From an uncultured Alphaproteobacteria bacterium (GTDB lineage: Bacteria > Pseudomonadota > Alphaproteobacteria > GCA-2731375): DNA of 64,000 bases. This document shows, in pieces, positions 25,439-34,915 of the stretch; within the stretch, counting starts at the first letter, position 1, and each line of letters starts with the position of its first letter. Location of the stretch: contig CATOSZ010000003.1 of assembly GCA_951812805.1 (NCBI GenBank), forward strand, positions 2,000,557 to 2,064,556, read 5' to 3'. The translations under genes were made by a program, and so were the position numbers. Under the pieces are notes generated by a model. It made no database searches. It had not been told where the DNA came from and saw only the letters and a list, made by a program, of their open reading frames with translations.

Positions 25439-25829
25439 AAAAGGCGACCAGGTTCTCGGGCATCGTCTCGAAGTCGACCTCGAACAGCTCCAGCAGCACC
25501 TTGTCCGGCGCCTCGCACATGACATAGCGCCAACCGTCGAACTCGCGGATCGGATTGCGAAAGGCGACGCCGTTCGCCGTCATGCGGGCCACCAGATCGG
25601 CCAGCCCCTCGATCCGAACGCCGACATGGTGGATCGGTCCCGTCGTCTCGCCACGCGGCGGCTGGGCGTAGAAGTTCAGCCGGCCGGAGCCCACCTTCAT
25701 GAAGACGTTGCGGGCGCCGCCGAAGTCGCCGTCGAACATGACCTCGCCGCCGAGGTGGCGGCGATACCAATCGACAGAGGCGTCGAGATCCCGGGCGAAG
25801 AGGTGGACGTGATGCACATGCGCGGTCAT
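25428..25829 (-). CDS. VOC family (glyoxalase/dioxygenase-like) protein
   Basis: 133-residue vicinal-oxygen-chelate protein with two beta-alpha-beta-beta-beta modules. H-H-V-H-L-F-A-R-D-L begins module one and I-H-H-V-G-V-R-I module two; L-L-E-L-F-E near the end supplies the Glu metal ligand. It starts at the ATG at 25827-25829, which overlaps the mltG stop (ATGA), so it is the last gene of the fab-mltG transcript. Substrate unknown (glyoxalase I, fosfomycin-resistance and extradiol members share this pattern). Confidence 0.8.
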   Translation of the reverse strand: MTAHVHHVHLFARDLDASVDWYRRHLGGEVMFDGDFGGARNVFMKVGSGRLNFYAQPPRGETTGPIHHVGVRIEGLADLVARMTANGVAFRNPIREFDGWRYVMCEAPDKVLLELFEVDFETMPENLVAFFSD

Positions 25830-26821
25830 TGCGTCTCCGAGCGGGCCTTGGCACGCAGTCGGCGCCACTGCCGGACATTCTTCAGGTGGACTTCATAGGT
25901 CGGCGCGAAGGCGTGACCGCCGGTGCCGTCGGCGACGAAATAGAGATCGCGGGTGGTGAGCGGCTTGACCGCCGCCTCCAGGGCGGCACGGCCGGGATTG
26001 GCGATCGGGCCCGGCGGCAGGCCTTCGACACGGTAGGTGTTGTAGGGGCTGTCCGCCTCGAGGTCGGCGCGGGTGAGCGGCCGGTCGAGCGATCGCGCCC
26101 CGTCGGTCAGGGCATAGACCACCGTCGGATCGGATTGCAGCCGCATGCCGCGCCGCAGCCGGTTGTGAAAGACCCCGGCGATATGGGGCCGCTCGCTCCC
26201 GACGCCGGTCTCCTTCTCGATGATGGAGGCGAGCGTCAAGGCTTCCGCCGGCGTCTTCAAGGGGGAATCAACCGCGCGGCCGGCCCACACTTCGGCAAGC
26301 GCCCGGTCCATGGCCTTCGTCATGCGCCCGGCGAGTTCCGCGCGCGCATCGCCATACTGATAGTGATAGGTCTCCGGCAGCACGCGGCCCTCGGGGATCG
26401 CCGGCACCTCGCCCACCAGGCCCTCGGCCCGTGCCAGCAGGGTGCGCACTTCCTCGATTCTCAAGCCTTCCGGCACGGTCAGGCGGCGGATCACCGTATC
26501 GCCCGACCGCAGCAAGGCCACGACCTCGCGCATGCTGGCCCCGGCCGTCACGCGATATTCGCCGGCCTTCAAATGACGCCCGGCGCCCATCACGCGCACG
26601 CCGACGCGAAACACGTCGGCATCGGTGATGACGCCCGCGTCGAGCAGCCGCCGCGCGATGCCCGCGACGCCGGAGCCACGCGCCAGGATCACGGTCGAGT
26701 CGTGTGTGGTCGGTCCGGGTTTGGTGAACTGGCCATAGCCCCAGAAGGCGATCGCGCCGACGCTGGCGACAACCAGCAGCACCGCCAGGACGAGGGCGGA
26801 GAGGACCCGCCGCGCCATCAC
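25826..26821 (-). CDS. mltG: Endolytic murein transglycosylase MltG
   Basis: 331-residue inner-membrane protein (YceG family) that cleaves nascent peptidoglycan glycan strands. One N-terminal membrane segment at about 8-29 is followed by a LysM-like region and the catalytic domain with S-I-I-E-K-E-T-G, where the first Glu is catalytic, and the later N-R-L and S-P-Y-N-T-Y motifs. Full length. It lies 10 bases after fabF, an arrangement I recall in many alphaproteobacteria, and is coupled to the VOC gene downstream. Confidence 0.93.
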   Translation of the reverse strand: MMARRVLSALVLAVLLVVASVGAIAFWGYGQFTKPGPTTHDSTVILARGSGVAGIARRLLDAGVITDADVFRVGVRVMGAGRHLKAGEYRVTAGASMREVVALLRSGDTVIRRLTVPEGLRIEEVRTLLARAEGLVGEVPAIPEGRVLPETYHYQYGDARAELAGRMTKAMDRALAEVWAGRAVDSPLKTPAEALTLASIIEKETGVGSERPHIAGVFHNRLRRGMRLQSDPTVVYALTDGARSLDRPLTRADLEADSPYNTYRVEGLPPGPIANPGRAALEAAVKPLTTRDLYFVADGTGGHAFAPTYEVHLKNVRQWRRLRAKARSETQ

Positions 26822-26831
26822 CCGCGCGCCC

Positions 26832-28094
26832 TCAGGGCGCCGGGGTCAGAACCAATGAGGCGTTGGTTCCCCCGAAGCCGAAGGAATTCGACAGGACGGC
26901 CTTGATCTCGCGCTGTTTGGCCTCCAGCGGGACCAGATCGATGTCGCAGCCCTCGGACGGCTGGTGCAGGTTGAGCGTCGGCGGGCAGACCCCGTCGCGC
27001 ATCGCCAGGATGGAAAAGATCGCCTCGACGCTGCCGGCCGCGCCCAGAAGATGGCCGATCGCCGATTTGGTCGAGGACATGGAGAGTTGGTAGGCGTGGT
27101 CACCAAACAGCCGCTTGACCGCATTGACCTCGATTTCATCGCCGAGCGGCGTCGAGGTGCCGTGCGCGTTCACGTAGTCGATGGCGTCGGCCGGCAGCTC
27201 GGCCCGCGCCAGCGCCGCCTTCATCGAACGGAAGCCGCCGCTGCCGTCCTCGGCTGGCGCCGTGATGTGATGGGCGTCGCCGGACAAGCCGTAGCCTTTG
27301 ACCTCGGCATAGATGCGCGCACCGCGGGCCCGGGCATGCTCCAGCTCTTCCAGCACGACGATGCCGGCGCCCTCGCCGATGACGAAGCCGTCGCGGCCGA
27401 CGTCCCAGGGACGCGACGCCGTCTCCGGCGCGTCGTTGTAACCGGTCGACAGGGCCCGGCAGGCCGCAAAACCGGCGACGCCGATCGGGCAAATCGCGCC
27501 CTCGGCGCCCCCCGCCACCATGACGTCGGCATCACCCCATTGGATCAGCCGGGCGGCATCGCCGATCGCATGCGCGCCGGTCGAACAGGCGGTGACCACG
27601 GCATGGTTGGGGCCCTTGAAGCCATAGCGGATCGAGACCTGACCGGAGAGTAGGTTGACCAGGCGACCCGGGATGAAGAATGGGCTGATCCGTCGGGGTC
27701 CGCGTTCGTGCAGGGTGATCGAGGCTTCCTCGATTCCCGGCAGGCCGCCGATGCCGGAGCCGAGCATGACGCCGGTGGCGAGGCGCGATTCCTCGTCCTC
27801 CGGCATCCAGCCGGCGTCTTCCACCGCCTGCTGTGCCGCCGCCATGCCGAAGACGATGAACGGATCGACGCGGCGGCGCTCCGACGCCTTCATGAAGTCG
27901 TCGGGATTGAAGTCCGGCGCGCTGTCGCCCACCGGCACCTCGGCCGCGATGGTCACCGCATAATCCGATGCGTCGAAGTGGGTGATCTGCCCGGCCCCCG
28001 ACTTGCCTTCGAGCAATTGGGACCAGACGGCATCGAGGCCGACGCCGAGCGGCGTGACCAGACCCATACCCGTGACGACGACCCGCCGCATCAC
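26832..28094 (-). CDS. fabF: Beta-ketoacyl-ACP synthase II
   Basis: 420-residue condensing enzyme elongating acyl-ACP in fatty-acid synthesis. The Cys-His-His triad is clear: T-A-C-S-T-G-A-H mid-protein, N-A-H-G-T-S-T-P-L-G-D and I-G-H-L-L-G-A-A-G in the C-terminal half. The N-terminal R-R-V-V-V-T-G-M-G is standard; the first or second Met may be the start. It follows acpP by 40 bases and precedes mltG by 10. Confidence 0.95.
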   Translation of the reverse strand: MMRRVVVTGMGLVTPLGVGLDAVWSQLLEGKSGAGQITHFDASDYAVTIAAEVPVGDSAPDFNPDDFMKASERRRVDPFIVFGMAAAQQAVEDAGWMPEDEESRLATGVMLGSGIGGLPGIEEASITLHERGPRRISPFFIPGRLVNLLSGQVSIRYGFKGPNHAVVTACSTGAHAIGDAARLIQWGDADVMVAGGAEGAICPIGVAGFAACRALSTGYNDAPETASRPWDVGRDGFVIGEGAGIVVLEELEHARARGARIYAEVKGYGLSGDAHHITAPAEDGSGGFRSMKAALARAELPADAIDYVNAHGTSTPLGDEIEVNAVKRLFGDHAYQLSMSSTKSAIGHLLGAAGSVEAIFSILAMRDGVCPPTLNLHQPSEGCDIDLVPLEAKQREIKAVLSNSFGFGGTNASLVLTPAP

Positions 28095-28134
28095 GACGCC
28101 TCCTTCCGACCGTTCGCGGAGTGCGGCTCCATTC

Positions 28135-28371
28135 TCAGGAGCCGTTCTCCTCGATGAACTTGATGGCGTCGGAGACGTTCAGGATCTTCTCGGCGGCATC
28201 GTCCGGGATCTCCACCCCGAATTCCTCCTCGAAAGCCATGACCAGCTCGACCGTGTCGAGGCTGTCGGCACCGAGATCGTCAATGAAGCTCGCCCCTTCG
28301 ATGACCTTGTCTTCCTCGACGCCGAGATGCTCGACGACGATCTTCTTGACGCGTTCGGCGATGTCGCTCAT
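28135..28371 (-). CDS. acpP: Acyl carrier protein
   Basis: 78-residue acidic carrier protein. The phosphopantetheine site is the Ser in [11 protein letters not shown]. Helix I ([13 protein letters not shown]) and the C-terminal V-S-D-A-I-K-F-I match AcpP. Start is the ATG at 28369-28371, preceded by an AGGACAG-like site; the frame is open upstream without support. Lies between fabG and fabF, the common order. Confidence 0.96.
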   Translation of the reverse strand: MSDIAERVKKIVVEHLGVEEDKVIEGASFIDDLGADSLDTVELVMAFEEEFGVEIPDDAAEKILNVSDAIKFIEENGS

Positions 28372-28579
28372 TAACTGTCCTCTCGCGCTCGCGGGTCCCA
28401 AAAGGCTCGAAACGGGGTTGTCTCGACGCCTGGCCCGGATTGTTCGTTCACTGGCCTCGGGCCGCACTCGAATCGGTGGCCGGGCCGCGAAAAGCGAGGC
28501 TTCGTAGCACATACCCTCCGGCCATGCAAAGCCCCGCCGAGAGCCCCGAACAGGGGCCTGTCCAGCAGCCGGAAGTCGT

Positions 28580-29320
28580 TCAAATCATGGCCATTCCGCC
28601 GTTCACATGCAGCGTTTGACCGGTAACGTAGGCGGCTTCGCTGCTGGCCAGAAAGGCGACGCAGGCCGCGACGTCCCCGGCCTCGCCCAACCGGCCGAGC
28701 GGCACCTGACCGAGCAAGTCCGCCCGCAGCTCCTCGCCCAGCGCATCCGTCATGGGTGATTCGATGAAGCCCGGCGCGACGCAATTCACCGTGATGGCGC
28801 GGCTCGCCACCTCCTGGGCCAGCGACTTCGACATGGAAATCATCGCCCCCTTGGTCGCCGCATAGTTGGTCTGGCCCGGATTGCCGGTGACGCCGACGAT
28901 GGAGGTGATGTTGACGATGCGCCCGAAGCGGGCCCGCATCATGCCCCGGAGTGCCACGCGAGAGAGTCGTACGGCCGACATCAGGTTGACCTGCCAGACC
29001 GCGTCCCAGTCCTCCTCCTTGAGGCGGAGCGCCAGATTGTCCCGGGTGATGCCGGCGTTGTTGACCAGGATCTCGACCCCGCCGCCGAGCGCCTCTTCCG
29101 CCTGGCCGATCAGGCCCGCCGTCGCCTCGGCATCCGAGAGATCACAGACCACGGGCCGGGCCCGCTCGCCGAGTTCGCCGGCGACGCTCTCCAGCACCTC
29201 CGCCCGGGTTCCGGTCAGGGCCACCGTGGCGCCCTGGTCGTGCAGGGCCCGGGCGATGCCCTGGCCGATGCCGCCGCTGGCGCCGGTGACCAGGGCCCGC
29301 CTGCCCGTGAGATCGAACAT
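28580..29320 (-). CDS. fabG: 3-oxoacyl-ACP reductase
   Basis: 246-residue classical SDR reducing 3-oxoacyl-ACP with [13 protein letters not shown] is near residue 12, N-N-A-G-I-T follows, the catalytic Ser is in [12 protein letters not shown], and the Tyr/Lys pair is Y-A-A-T-K. The C-terminus H-V-N-G-G-M-A-M-I is diagnostic of true FabG, supported by its place 25 bases from fabD and upstream of acpP. Confidence 0.95.
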   Translation of the reverse strand: MFDLTGRRALVTGASGGIGQGIARALHDQGATVALTGTRAEVLESVAGELGERARPVVCDLSDAEATAGLIGQAEEALGGGVEILVNNAGITRDNLALRLKEEDWDAVWQVNLMSAVRLSRVALRGMMRARFGRIVNITSIVGVTGNPGQTNYAATKGAMISMSKSLAQEVASRAITVNCVAPGFIESPMTDALGEELRADLLGQVPLGRLGEAGDVAACVAFLASSEAAYVTGQTLHVNGGMAMI

Positions 29321-29345
29321 GGCCGCTCTCCTCTATGTCCGTTGT

Positions 29346-30287
29346 TCAAAGCGCCTTGACGAAGGCGTCGATGTCTTCGGGTGTCGAGATTGCGCTCGCG
29401 CTCATCGAACGGTCGATGCGTCGCACCAGGCCGCTCAGCACCTTGCCGGCGCCGAGTTCGACCAGCGTGTCGACCTCGGCGTCGCGCATGGCCAGCACAC
29501 TCTCGCGCCAGCGCACCAGCGCCGTCACCTGCTCGACCAGCTGTTCGCGAATTTGCCCGGGATCGCTGACCGGCGCGGCGGTGACGTTGGCGACCAGGGG
29601 CACCGCCGGGGCCGCGATCTCGGTATCGGCCAGCGCCTCGGCCATCACCTCCTGCGCCGGACGCATGAGGGCGCAATGGAACGGCGCGCTGACGGGCAGC
29701 AGGATGGAGCGGCGGCCGCCGCGATCCTTGGCGATCTCGATCGCCCGCTCGACCGCTTCCGCGTTGCCGCTGACGACGACCTGGCCGTCGGCGTTGTCGT
29801 TCGCCGGATCACAGACCTGGCCCTGGGCGGCCTCGGCGGCGACCTCGCGCGCCACCTCCAGCTCCAGGCCCAGCAGGGCGGCCATGGCGCCGACGCCGAC
29901 CGGTACCGCCTCCTGCATGGCCTGGCCGCGCCGGCGCAGCAGCCGCGCCGTGACGGCGAGCGGCAGCGCCCCCGCCGCACAAAGGGCCGAATATTCACCG
30001 AGGGAATGGCCGGCGACGAATTTGGCCCGGGCCGCCAGATCGACGCCCGCATCTTCCTGCAGCACCCGGGTGACCGCCAGGCTCATCGCCATCAGCGCCG
30101 GCTGCGCGTTCGCGGTCAACACCAGCTCTTCCTGCGGGCCCTCGAACATCAGCCGAGAGAGATTCTGGTCGAGCGCGTCGTCGACCTCCTCGAAGATATG
30201 GCGCGCCGTCGGCAATGCCTCGGCCAGCTCCTTGCCCATGCCGACCGCCTGGGATCCCTGTCCCGGAAATACGAACGCCCGCGCCAT
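29346..30287 (-). CDS. fabD: Malonyl-CoA:ACP transacylase
   Basis: 313-residue acyltransferase loading malonate on ACP. F-P-G-Q-G-S-Q-A-V-G-M-G near the N-terminus and the active-site G-H-S-L-G-E-Y-S-A around residue 95 are complete, and the conserved His follows in the S-A-P-F-H segment. First gene of the fabD-fabG-acpP-fabF-mltG-VOC cluster on the minus strand; ATG 30285-30287. Confidence 0.95.
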   Translation of the reverse strand: MARAFVFPGQGSQAVGMGKELAEALPTARHIFEEVDDALDQNLSRLMFEGPQEELVLTANAQPALMAMSLAVTRVLQEDAGVDLAARAKFVAGHSLGEYSALCAAGALPLAVTARLLRRRGQAMQEAVPVGVGAMAALLGLELEVAREVAAEAAQGQVCDPANDNADGQVVVSGNAEAVERAIEIAKDRGGRRSILLPVSAPFHCALMRPAQEVMAEALADTEIAAPAVPLVANVTAAPVSDPGQIREQLVEQVTALVRWRESVLAMRDAEVDTLVELGAGKVLSGLVRRIDRSMSASAISTPEDIDAFVKAL

Positions 30288-30323
30288 TGCCCTCCGCCCC
30301 CTCGGAAATCGATTCGCCGAGGC

Positions 30324-30351
30324 GTCTTATAGCACTATCGACGCATAAGAC
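30324..30351. promoter_or_regulatory. Inverted repeat in fabD / methionine-synthase-like divergent promoter region
   Basis: GTCTTAT at 30324-30330 and ATAAGAC at 30345-30351 are exact inverted repeats spaced 14 bases apart. They lie in the 132-base gap between divergent fabD and the gene at 30420. A TATAAG hexamer on the minus strand overlaps the left arm, and TTGACA at 30361-30366 could be a -35 element for the rightward gene. An operator is plausible; no regulator is identified. Confidence 0.35.
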
Positions 30352-30419
30352 CCGCCGCGCTTGACAGCTTCGCGCCTGCGGGCAGAGTGCGCAACGGAAG
30401 ACACAAGGAGCGACGGCGC

Positions 30420-31583
30420 ATGCAGGCGAGCGAGGCACGTATTCTCACCACCCATGTCGGCAGCCTGCCGCGCGGGCAGGTGCTGGCCGACCTGATCGTC
30501 GCGCGGGAGGAGGACGGCACCGTCGACGAAGCGGCCTTCGACGCGGCGGTGCGCGAGGCCATTCAGGTCACCGTCGCCCGTCAGCAGGCCGCCGGCATCG
30601 ACATCGCCAACGACGGCGAGATGGAACGGCCGAGCTTCGTCTCCTACATCGCCTCGCGCATGGCCGGCTTCGGGCCGGGGGGCGAACAGGCGCGGCCCCT
30701 GCCGCTCGACGCGCAGAAGTTCCCGATCTGGTTCGACAACATCAACAGGAGCGGGCGCCGCCGCCTCAACGTCTATGCCTTTCCACAGGCGATCGGCGAG
30801 GTCGGCTACGACGACACAAGCGGCGTCGAGCGGGAATGCGCGGACTTCAAGGACGGCCTGGCGGCGGTGGGGGCGGATTTCGCCGAGACCTTCATGACCT
30901 CCGTCTCGCCGGGCTTTGCGGCGACGGCGATGATGAACCGGTACTACGACAGCCACGAGGCCTATGTGCGTGCGCTCGCCCGGGGCCTGGCGCGGGAATA
31001 TCGCCACATCGTCGAGGCCGGCTTCGTGCTGCAGATCGACTCGCCCGATATCGGCATGGAGCGGGCCGGCTACTTCCAGGCCGAGACGCTGGCCGGCTTT
31101 CGCGACAAGATCGCCATGCATATCGACGCGTTGAACCAGGCGCTCGACGGCATTCCGGCCGACCGGGTGCGACTGCACGCCTGCTGGGGCAACCGGGACG
31201 GCCCGCACGTGCACGACCCCGCCGTCGGCGACGTCGTCGACCTGATGTACGAGGCCAGAGTCGGGGCCATCACCCTGCCCTTCGCCAACGCCCGTCACGC
31301 ACATGAGATCGAGGTATTCCGCACCTGCCCGCTACCCGACGGCATGCTGCTGGTCCCGGGCGTGATCGAGACGACCAACAACTACGTCGAGCACCCGATG
31401 GTCGTCGCCGAACGGATCGAGCGCGCGGCCGCCGCCGTCGGCGATCCGAGCCGGATCATCGCCAGCACCGACTGCGGCTTCGGCACCATCGCCGGCGACA
31501 CCTTCACCGCCGAGGACGTGGTCTGGGCCAAGCTCGAAAGCCTGGCCGAGGGCGCACGTCTCGCCAGCGAGCGATTGTTCTAG
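30420..31583 (+). CDS. Cobalamin-independent methionine-synthase-like (MetE C-terminal fold) protein
   Basis: 387-residue protein resembling only the catalytic C-terminal half of MetE. T-T-H-V-G-S-L-P-R is the typical opening. Zinc-ligand positions appear as H-A-C-W-G-N and S-T-D-C-G-F-G. The N-terminal MetE domain is absent, as in the short archaeal-type and epoxyalkane:CoM-transferase-like members. These transfer methyl or alkyl groups to thiols; the acceptor here is unknown. ATG 30420 follows AAGGAG by 9 bases. Confidence 0.82.
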   Translation: MQASEARILTTHVGSLPRGQVLADLIVAREEDGTVDEAAFDAAVREAIQVTVARQQAAGIDIANDGEMERPSFVSYIASRMAGFGPGGEQARPLPLDAQKFPIWFDNINRSGRRRLNVYAFPQAIGEVGYDDTSGVERECADFKDGLAAVGADFAETFMTSVSPGFAATAMMNRYYDSHEAYVRALARGLAREYRHIVEAGFVLQIDSPDIGMERAGYFQAETLAGFRDKIAMHIDALNQALDGIPADRVRLHACWGNRDGPHVHDPAVGDVVDLMYEARVGAITLPFANARHAHEIEVFRTCPLPDGMLLVPGVIETTNNYVEHPMVVAERIERAAAAVGDPSRIIASTDCGFGTIAGDTFTAEDVVWAKLESLAEGARLASERLF

Positions 31584-31608
31584 CGCGGGCTAGCCGCGGC
31601 CCACGTCC

Positions 31609-31956
31609 TTACTTGGCGGCGATCACCATGATCTCGACCAGGAACTGCGGCGCGGCGAGGGCCGAGCACAGGCCGGCGCGGGCCGGCGGGTTGGCCGGAT
31701 CGATCCAGCGGTCCCAGACCTCGTTCATGGCGGCGAAGTTGCGCATGTCGGTCACCCAGAGCTGCGCCCACAACACCTTCGACTTGTCGCTGCCGCATTC
31801 CGCCAGCAGGGCATCGATCTTGTCGAGGATCTGCTGCGTCTGGCCGGCTGGGTCGAGAGAGGCGTCGTCGGCGACCTGGCCGGCGAGGTAGACGGTATCG
31901 CCGTGCTCGACGGCCTGGCTCATGCGGGGACCGGCGTGATGACGGGTGATGCTCAT
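31609..31956 (-). CDS. RidA family protein
   Basis: 115-residue YjgF/YER057c/UK114-fold protein. V-Y-L-A-G-Q-V-A-D-D near residue 25 and N-P-P-A-R-A-G-L with the conserved Arg, followed by L-V-E-I, fit the imine/enamine deaminase family. I start at ATG 31954-31956 because GAGGAGG lies just upstream; the further upstream part of the frame is formed by the inserted IS1182 end. The native upstream neighbour was ampG, in the opposite direction. Confidence 0.85.
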   Translation of the reverse strand: MSITRHHAGPRMSQAVEHGDTVYLAGQVADDASLDPAGQTQQILDKIDALLAECGSDKSKVLWAQLWVTDMRNFAAMNEVWDRWIDPANPPARAGLCSALAAPQFLVEIMVIAAK

Positions 31957-32001
31957 GGGGTGTCCTCCTCTTGGGAATCGGGTGTTCGAAAGATAGTCTA
32001 G

Positions 32002-33545
32002 CAGCCTGTCGGACTCGGGCATGCAAGGATTGGTAAGATTGGCTTGGCGGGCGTCGATGTCATGGATTTACCCCCATGAAGTTGCGAACGCGGGTTGGCC
32101 CGCCCGTTCAGGCGTGGCTGAGGACGAACATCCGCTTGATGTTCCAGGAGAGCGTGGCCAAGGTCCATTCCCCCTTCGCCTTGTCGAGGCCGCGCAGGCT
32201 GAACTGACGCAAGCCCATCACCGATTTGATGATGCCGAACACCGGCTCCGGCGTCTGCTTGCGAAGCGCGTAGAGCGCCCGGCCCTCGGGTGTGGCCAGG
32301 CGATGGCACATCGCCTCGAGCGGCGTCGGATCCTCGGGCGCTGGCGGCGCCTCGGCGAAGCGGTCCCGCCAGGAAAGATGGTGGTGCTCCCGGCCGAGCG
32401 CGATCAGCGGCGCGATCTCCGCTTCCCCGCAGGCCTCGACGTTGGCCTGGCTGAAGTAGCCGCTGTCCGCCAACAGGGTCTCGACCTCGCCAAGCCCGTC
32501 CGGCAGGCCGGCGAGTGCTTCGAGCGTCGGTTCGATCTGCTGCTTGTCGTTCGCCGCCTGCACCACGTCGGCGCTGACCACCAGCAGGCTGCCGGCGGCC
32601 ACCGCAGCCTGGGCGTTGTAGCACTGCTCGAAGCCGCCGCCGGCCACCGGCATGATGCGCGAGTCCGGGTCCGTCAGGTTGACCTGGTCCTTCGCCCGTG
32701 GCCCCGGCTCCGGCGGCTTCGGTGGCCGCCCGCCCGGCTTGCGGCCGGTCCGCGTTTCCTTCGCCTCGCGGGCTGCCAGCTTCTCTTCGTACTCCGCCTG
32801 CTCCCGCGCATGACGCTCGGCCGCCCGCGCCTCGATCTCCGCCTTCGCCGCGGCGATCGCCGCCAGCCGGTCCTCGCGCCGTGCCAGCTCCTCCGGCACG
32901 CTCATGCCGTCGGGAACCTCGGACCGGTCCGCCGCTTCCGCCAACGCCATCAACTCCGCCACCTCGGCCCGCAGCCGGGCTTCGATCTCGCCCGCACGCT
33001 GCCACGACAGGGCGCTGTGCCGGCTCGCGTCGGCATGGATCTTCGTCCCGTCCAGCGCCACCGTGCCCAGTTGCAGCATGCCGGCCTGCCGCGCCAGCAG
33101 CAGAACCTGCACGAACAGCCCCTCGATCAGCGGCAGGAAGCGACGGCGGAACGTGGCGATCGTGTCGTGGTCGGGGTGGTCGTTTGCCGCGATGAAGCGG
33201 AAGGCCACCGAATCATAGCTCGCCCGCTCCAGCTTCCGGCTGGAATGCACCCCCGTCGCGTAGCCGTAGATCAGCAGGCCCAGCAGGACGCTCGGGTGAT
33301 GCGCCGCCGAGCCCGAACCACGATAGGCCTTCACGAACGCAGAGAGATCCAGCTGCTCCAGCACATCGACCACGAAGCGCGCCAGATGACGATCAGGCAG
33401 CCATTCGTCCACCGAAGGCGGCAGAAGATAGCTGGTCTCCCGGTCAACCTGTCGAAAGTTGCTCATCACAAAATCACCGCGCAGGAGAGAATCAGACCGT
33501 GACAGTGAATCTCATCTCGAAACTCGGCTCAAGTCCGACAGGCTG
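32002..33545 (-). mobile_element. IS1182-family insertion sequence, copy 1
   Basis: 1544-bp element with terminal inverted repeats CAGCCTGTCGGACT, exact over 14 bases. It is flanked on both sides by CTAG (31998-32001 and 33546-33549), which fits a 4-bp palindromic target duplication. The right end abuts an ampG-like coding sequence whose N-terminus is lost. It has the same orientation and length as the copy at 48509. The only base difference I noticed is C at 32252 against T in the other copy. Confidence 0.93.
32108..33469 (-). CDS. IS1182-family transposase, copy 1
   Basis: 453-residue DDE transposase. It has the N-terminal DUF772-like region (E-W-L-P-D-R-H-L-A-R-F), the first catalytic Asp in L-D-G-T-K-I-H-A-D-A, a central charged coiled coil rich in Ala/Glu/Arg (about 175-245), the second Asp in L-L-A-D-S-G-Y-F-S, and the Glu in Q-T-P-E-P-V-F-G-I-I-K. 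It is uninterrupted and looks functional. The protein sequence is identical to copy 2. Confidence 0.94.
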   Translation of the reverse strand: MMSNFRQVDRETSYLLPPSVDEWLPDRHLARFVVDVLEQLDLSAFVKAYRGSGSAAHHPSVLLGLLIYGYATGVHSSRKLERASYDSVAFRFIAANDHPDHDTIATFRRRFLPLIEGLFVQVLLLARQAGMLQLGTVALDGTKIHADASRHSALSWQRAGEIEARLRAEVAELMALAEAADRSEVPDGMSVPEELARREDRLAAIAAAKAEIEARAAERHAREQAEYEEKLAAREAKETRTGRKPGGRPPKPPEPGPRAKDQVNLTDPDSRIMPVAGGGFEQCYNAQAAVAAGSLLVVSADVVQAANDKQQIEPTLEALAGLPDGLGEVETLLADSGYFSQANVEACGEAEIAPLIALGREHHHLSWRDRFAEAPPAPEDPTPLEAMCHRLATPEGRALYALRKQTPEPVFGIIKSVMGLRQFSLRGLDKAKGEWTLATLSWNIKRMFVLSHA

Positions 33546-34743
33546 CTAGGCCCGGTTGGTGGGAGGCGTGCCGGGTCTATACCGATCGCCGTGTGCTCGC
33601 CGTCCTGTTCCTCGGCTTTTCGAGCGGCCTGCCGCTGGTGTTGACGCTCGGCACGCTGTCCATCTGGCTGGCGGAGAGCGGTATTTCCAAGACCGCGATC
33701 GGGCTGTTCGCCCTGGTCGGCGTTCCCTATTCCTTCAAGTTCCTCTGGGCGCCTTTCATGGACCGCCTGAGCCTGCCTTGGCTCACGCAGCGCTTCGGCC
33801 GCCGGCGTGGCTGGGCCCTGGCGACGCAAGCTCTGTTGATGATCTCGGTCCTCGGCCTCGGGCAATGCGATCCCGTCGCCAATCCGGAATTGCTCGCCGT
33901 CTGGGCGCTCGTCGTCACCTTCGCCTCCGCCAGCCAGGACATCGTCATCGACGCCTACCGGGTCGAAATCCTGGAAGAGAGGCAATACGGCGCCGGCGCG
34001 GCGACATATGTCGGCGGCTATCGCGTGGGCATGCTGGTGGCGGGCGCGGGCGCCCTCTACCTCGCCGAGGCGATTCCCTGGTCGGCGGTCTATGGGGTCA
34101 TGGCCGCGCTGGTCGTGGTCGGCGTCGTCACGGTACTGGTGAACCCCGAGCCGGAAAGCGCGCCCACGGCCGGCGGGCGGACCGATACGCCAGCGCTCTG
34201 GCTGCGCGAGGCGGTGATCGCGCCCTTCGTGGACTTCGCGCTGCGCCGCGATTGGCTGGTGATCCTGATCTTCGTCGCCCTTTACAAGTTCGGCGACAGC
34301 CTGGCCGGCGTCATGGCCAATCCCTTCTATATAGAGATCGGCTTCTCCAAGGCGGAGATCGCCAACATCTCCAAGCTGTTCGGCCTGCTTGCGACGCTCG
34401 CCGGCACCTTCCTCGGCGGCGTGCTGGTGGTCCGCCGCGGCATCATGTGGAGCCTGCTGGTCTGCGGCCTGTTGCAGATGTTCTCGAACCTGTTGTTCGC
34501 CGTCCAGGCCATCGTTGGTCACGACCTCGCCATGCTGACGCTCACCATCGGGGTTGAAAATCTGGCGGGCGGCATGGGCACCGCCGCCTTCGTCGCCTAT
34601 CTCTCGGCGCTGTGCAATTTCCAGTATACGGCGACGCAATATGCGCTGCTGTCCTCGTTCATGTCCGTCGCGCGCACGATGCTCTCGACGAGCGGCGGCT
34701 GGATGGCCGACCATACGGATTGGACAACCTTCTTCATCGTGAC
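33546..34743 (+). pseudogene. ampG: AmpG-family muropeptide permease, 5' and main part, interrupted
   Basis: MFS permease of the AmpG type, which imports anhydro-muropeptides for cell-wall recycling. The frame is open from the IS1182 boundary: translation begins W-W-E-A-C-R-V-Y-T-D-R-R-V-L, the usual AmpG N-terminal motif, and continues through F-S-S-G-L-P-L and about 11 hydrophobic segments. No ATG survives at the 5' end; a TAG lies in frame just before the insertion site, so the original start is gone, perhaps by a small deletion at the IS. At 34743 an IS21-family element breaks codon I-V-T; the remainder is at 37376-37460. Likely non-functional. Confidence 0.85.
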
Positions 34744-34915
34744 TGCGCGTTTCGGAAAGTCCCGGACACCGATTACGGAAAGTCCTGGCCAGAGATTTCA
34801 GTAAGTCGCGGCCAGTGATTCCGGAAAGTCCCGGACAGCATCACGGGGCGATCTGAGTTCAGCTTTCGGGTGCGCCGTCTCGGCGTCTACCTCTTGGCTT
34901 TTGCCGGGAGGGGAC

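Noticed and set aside
32021-33502. 493-codon plus-strand frame inside IS1182 (and its twin in copy 2)
   Set aside because: Antisense to the transposase, Arg/Gln/His-rich and without domain character.
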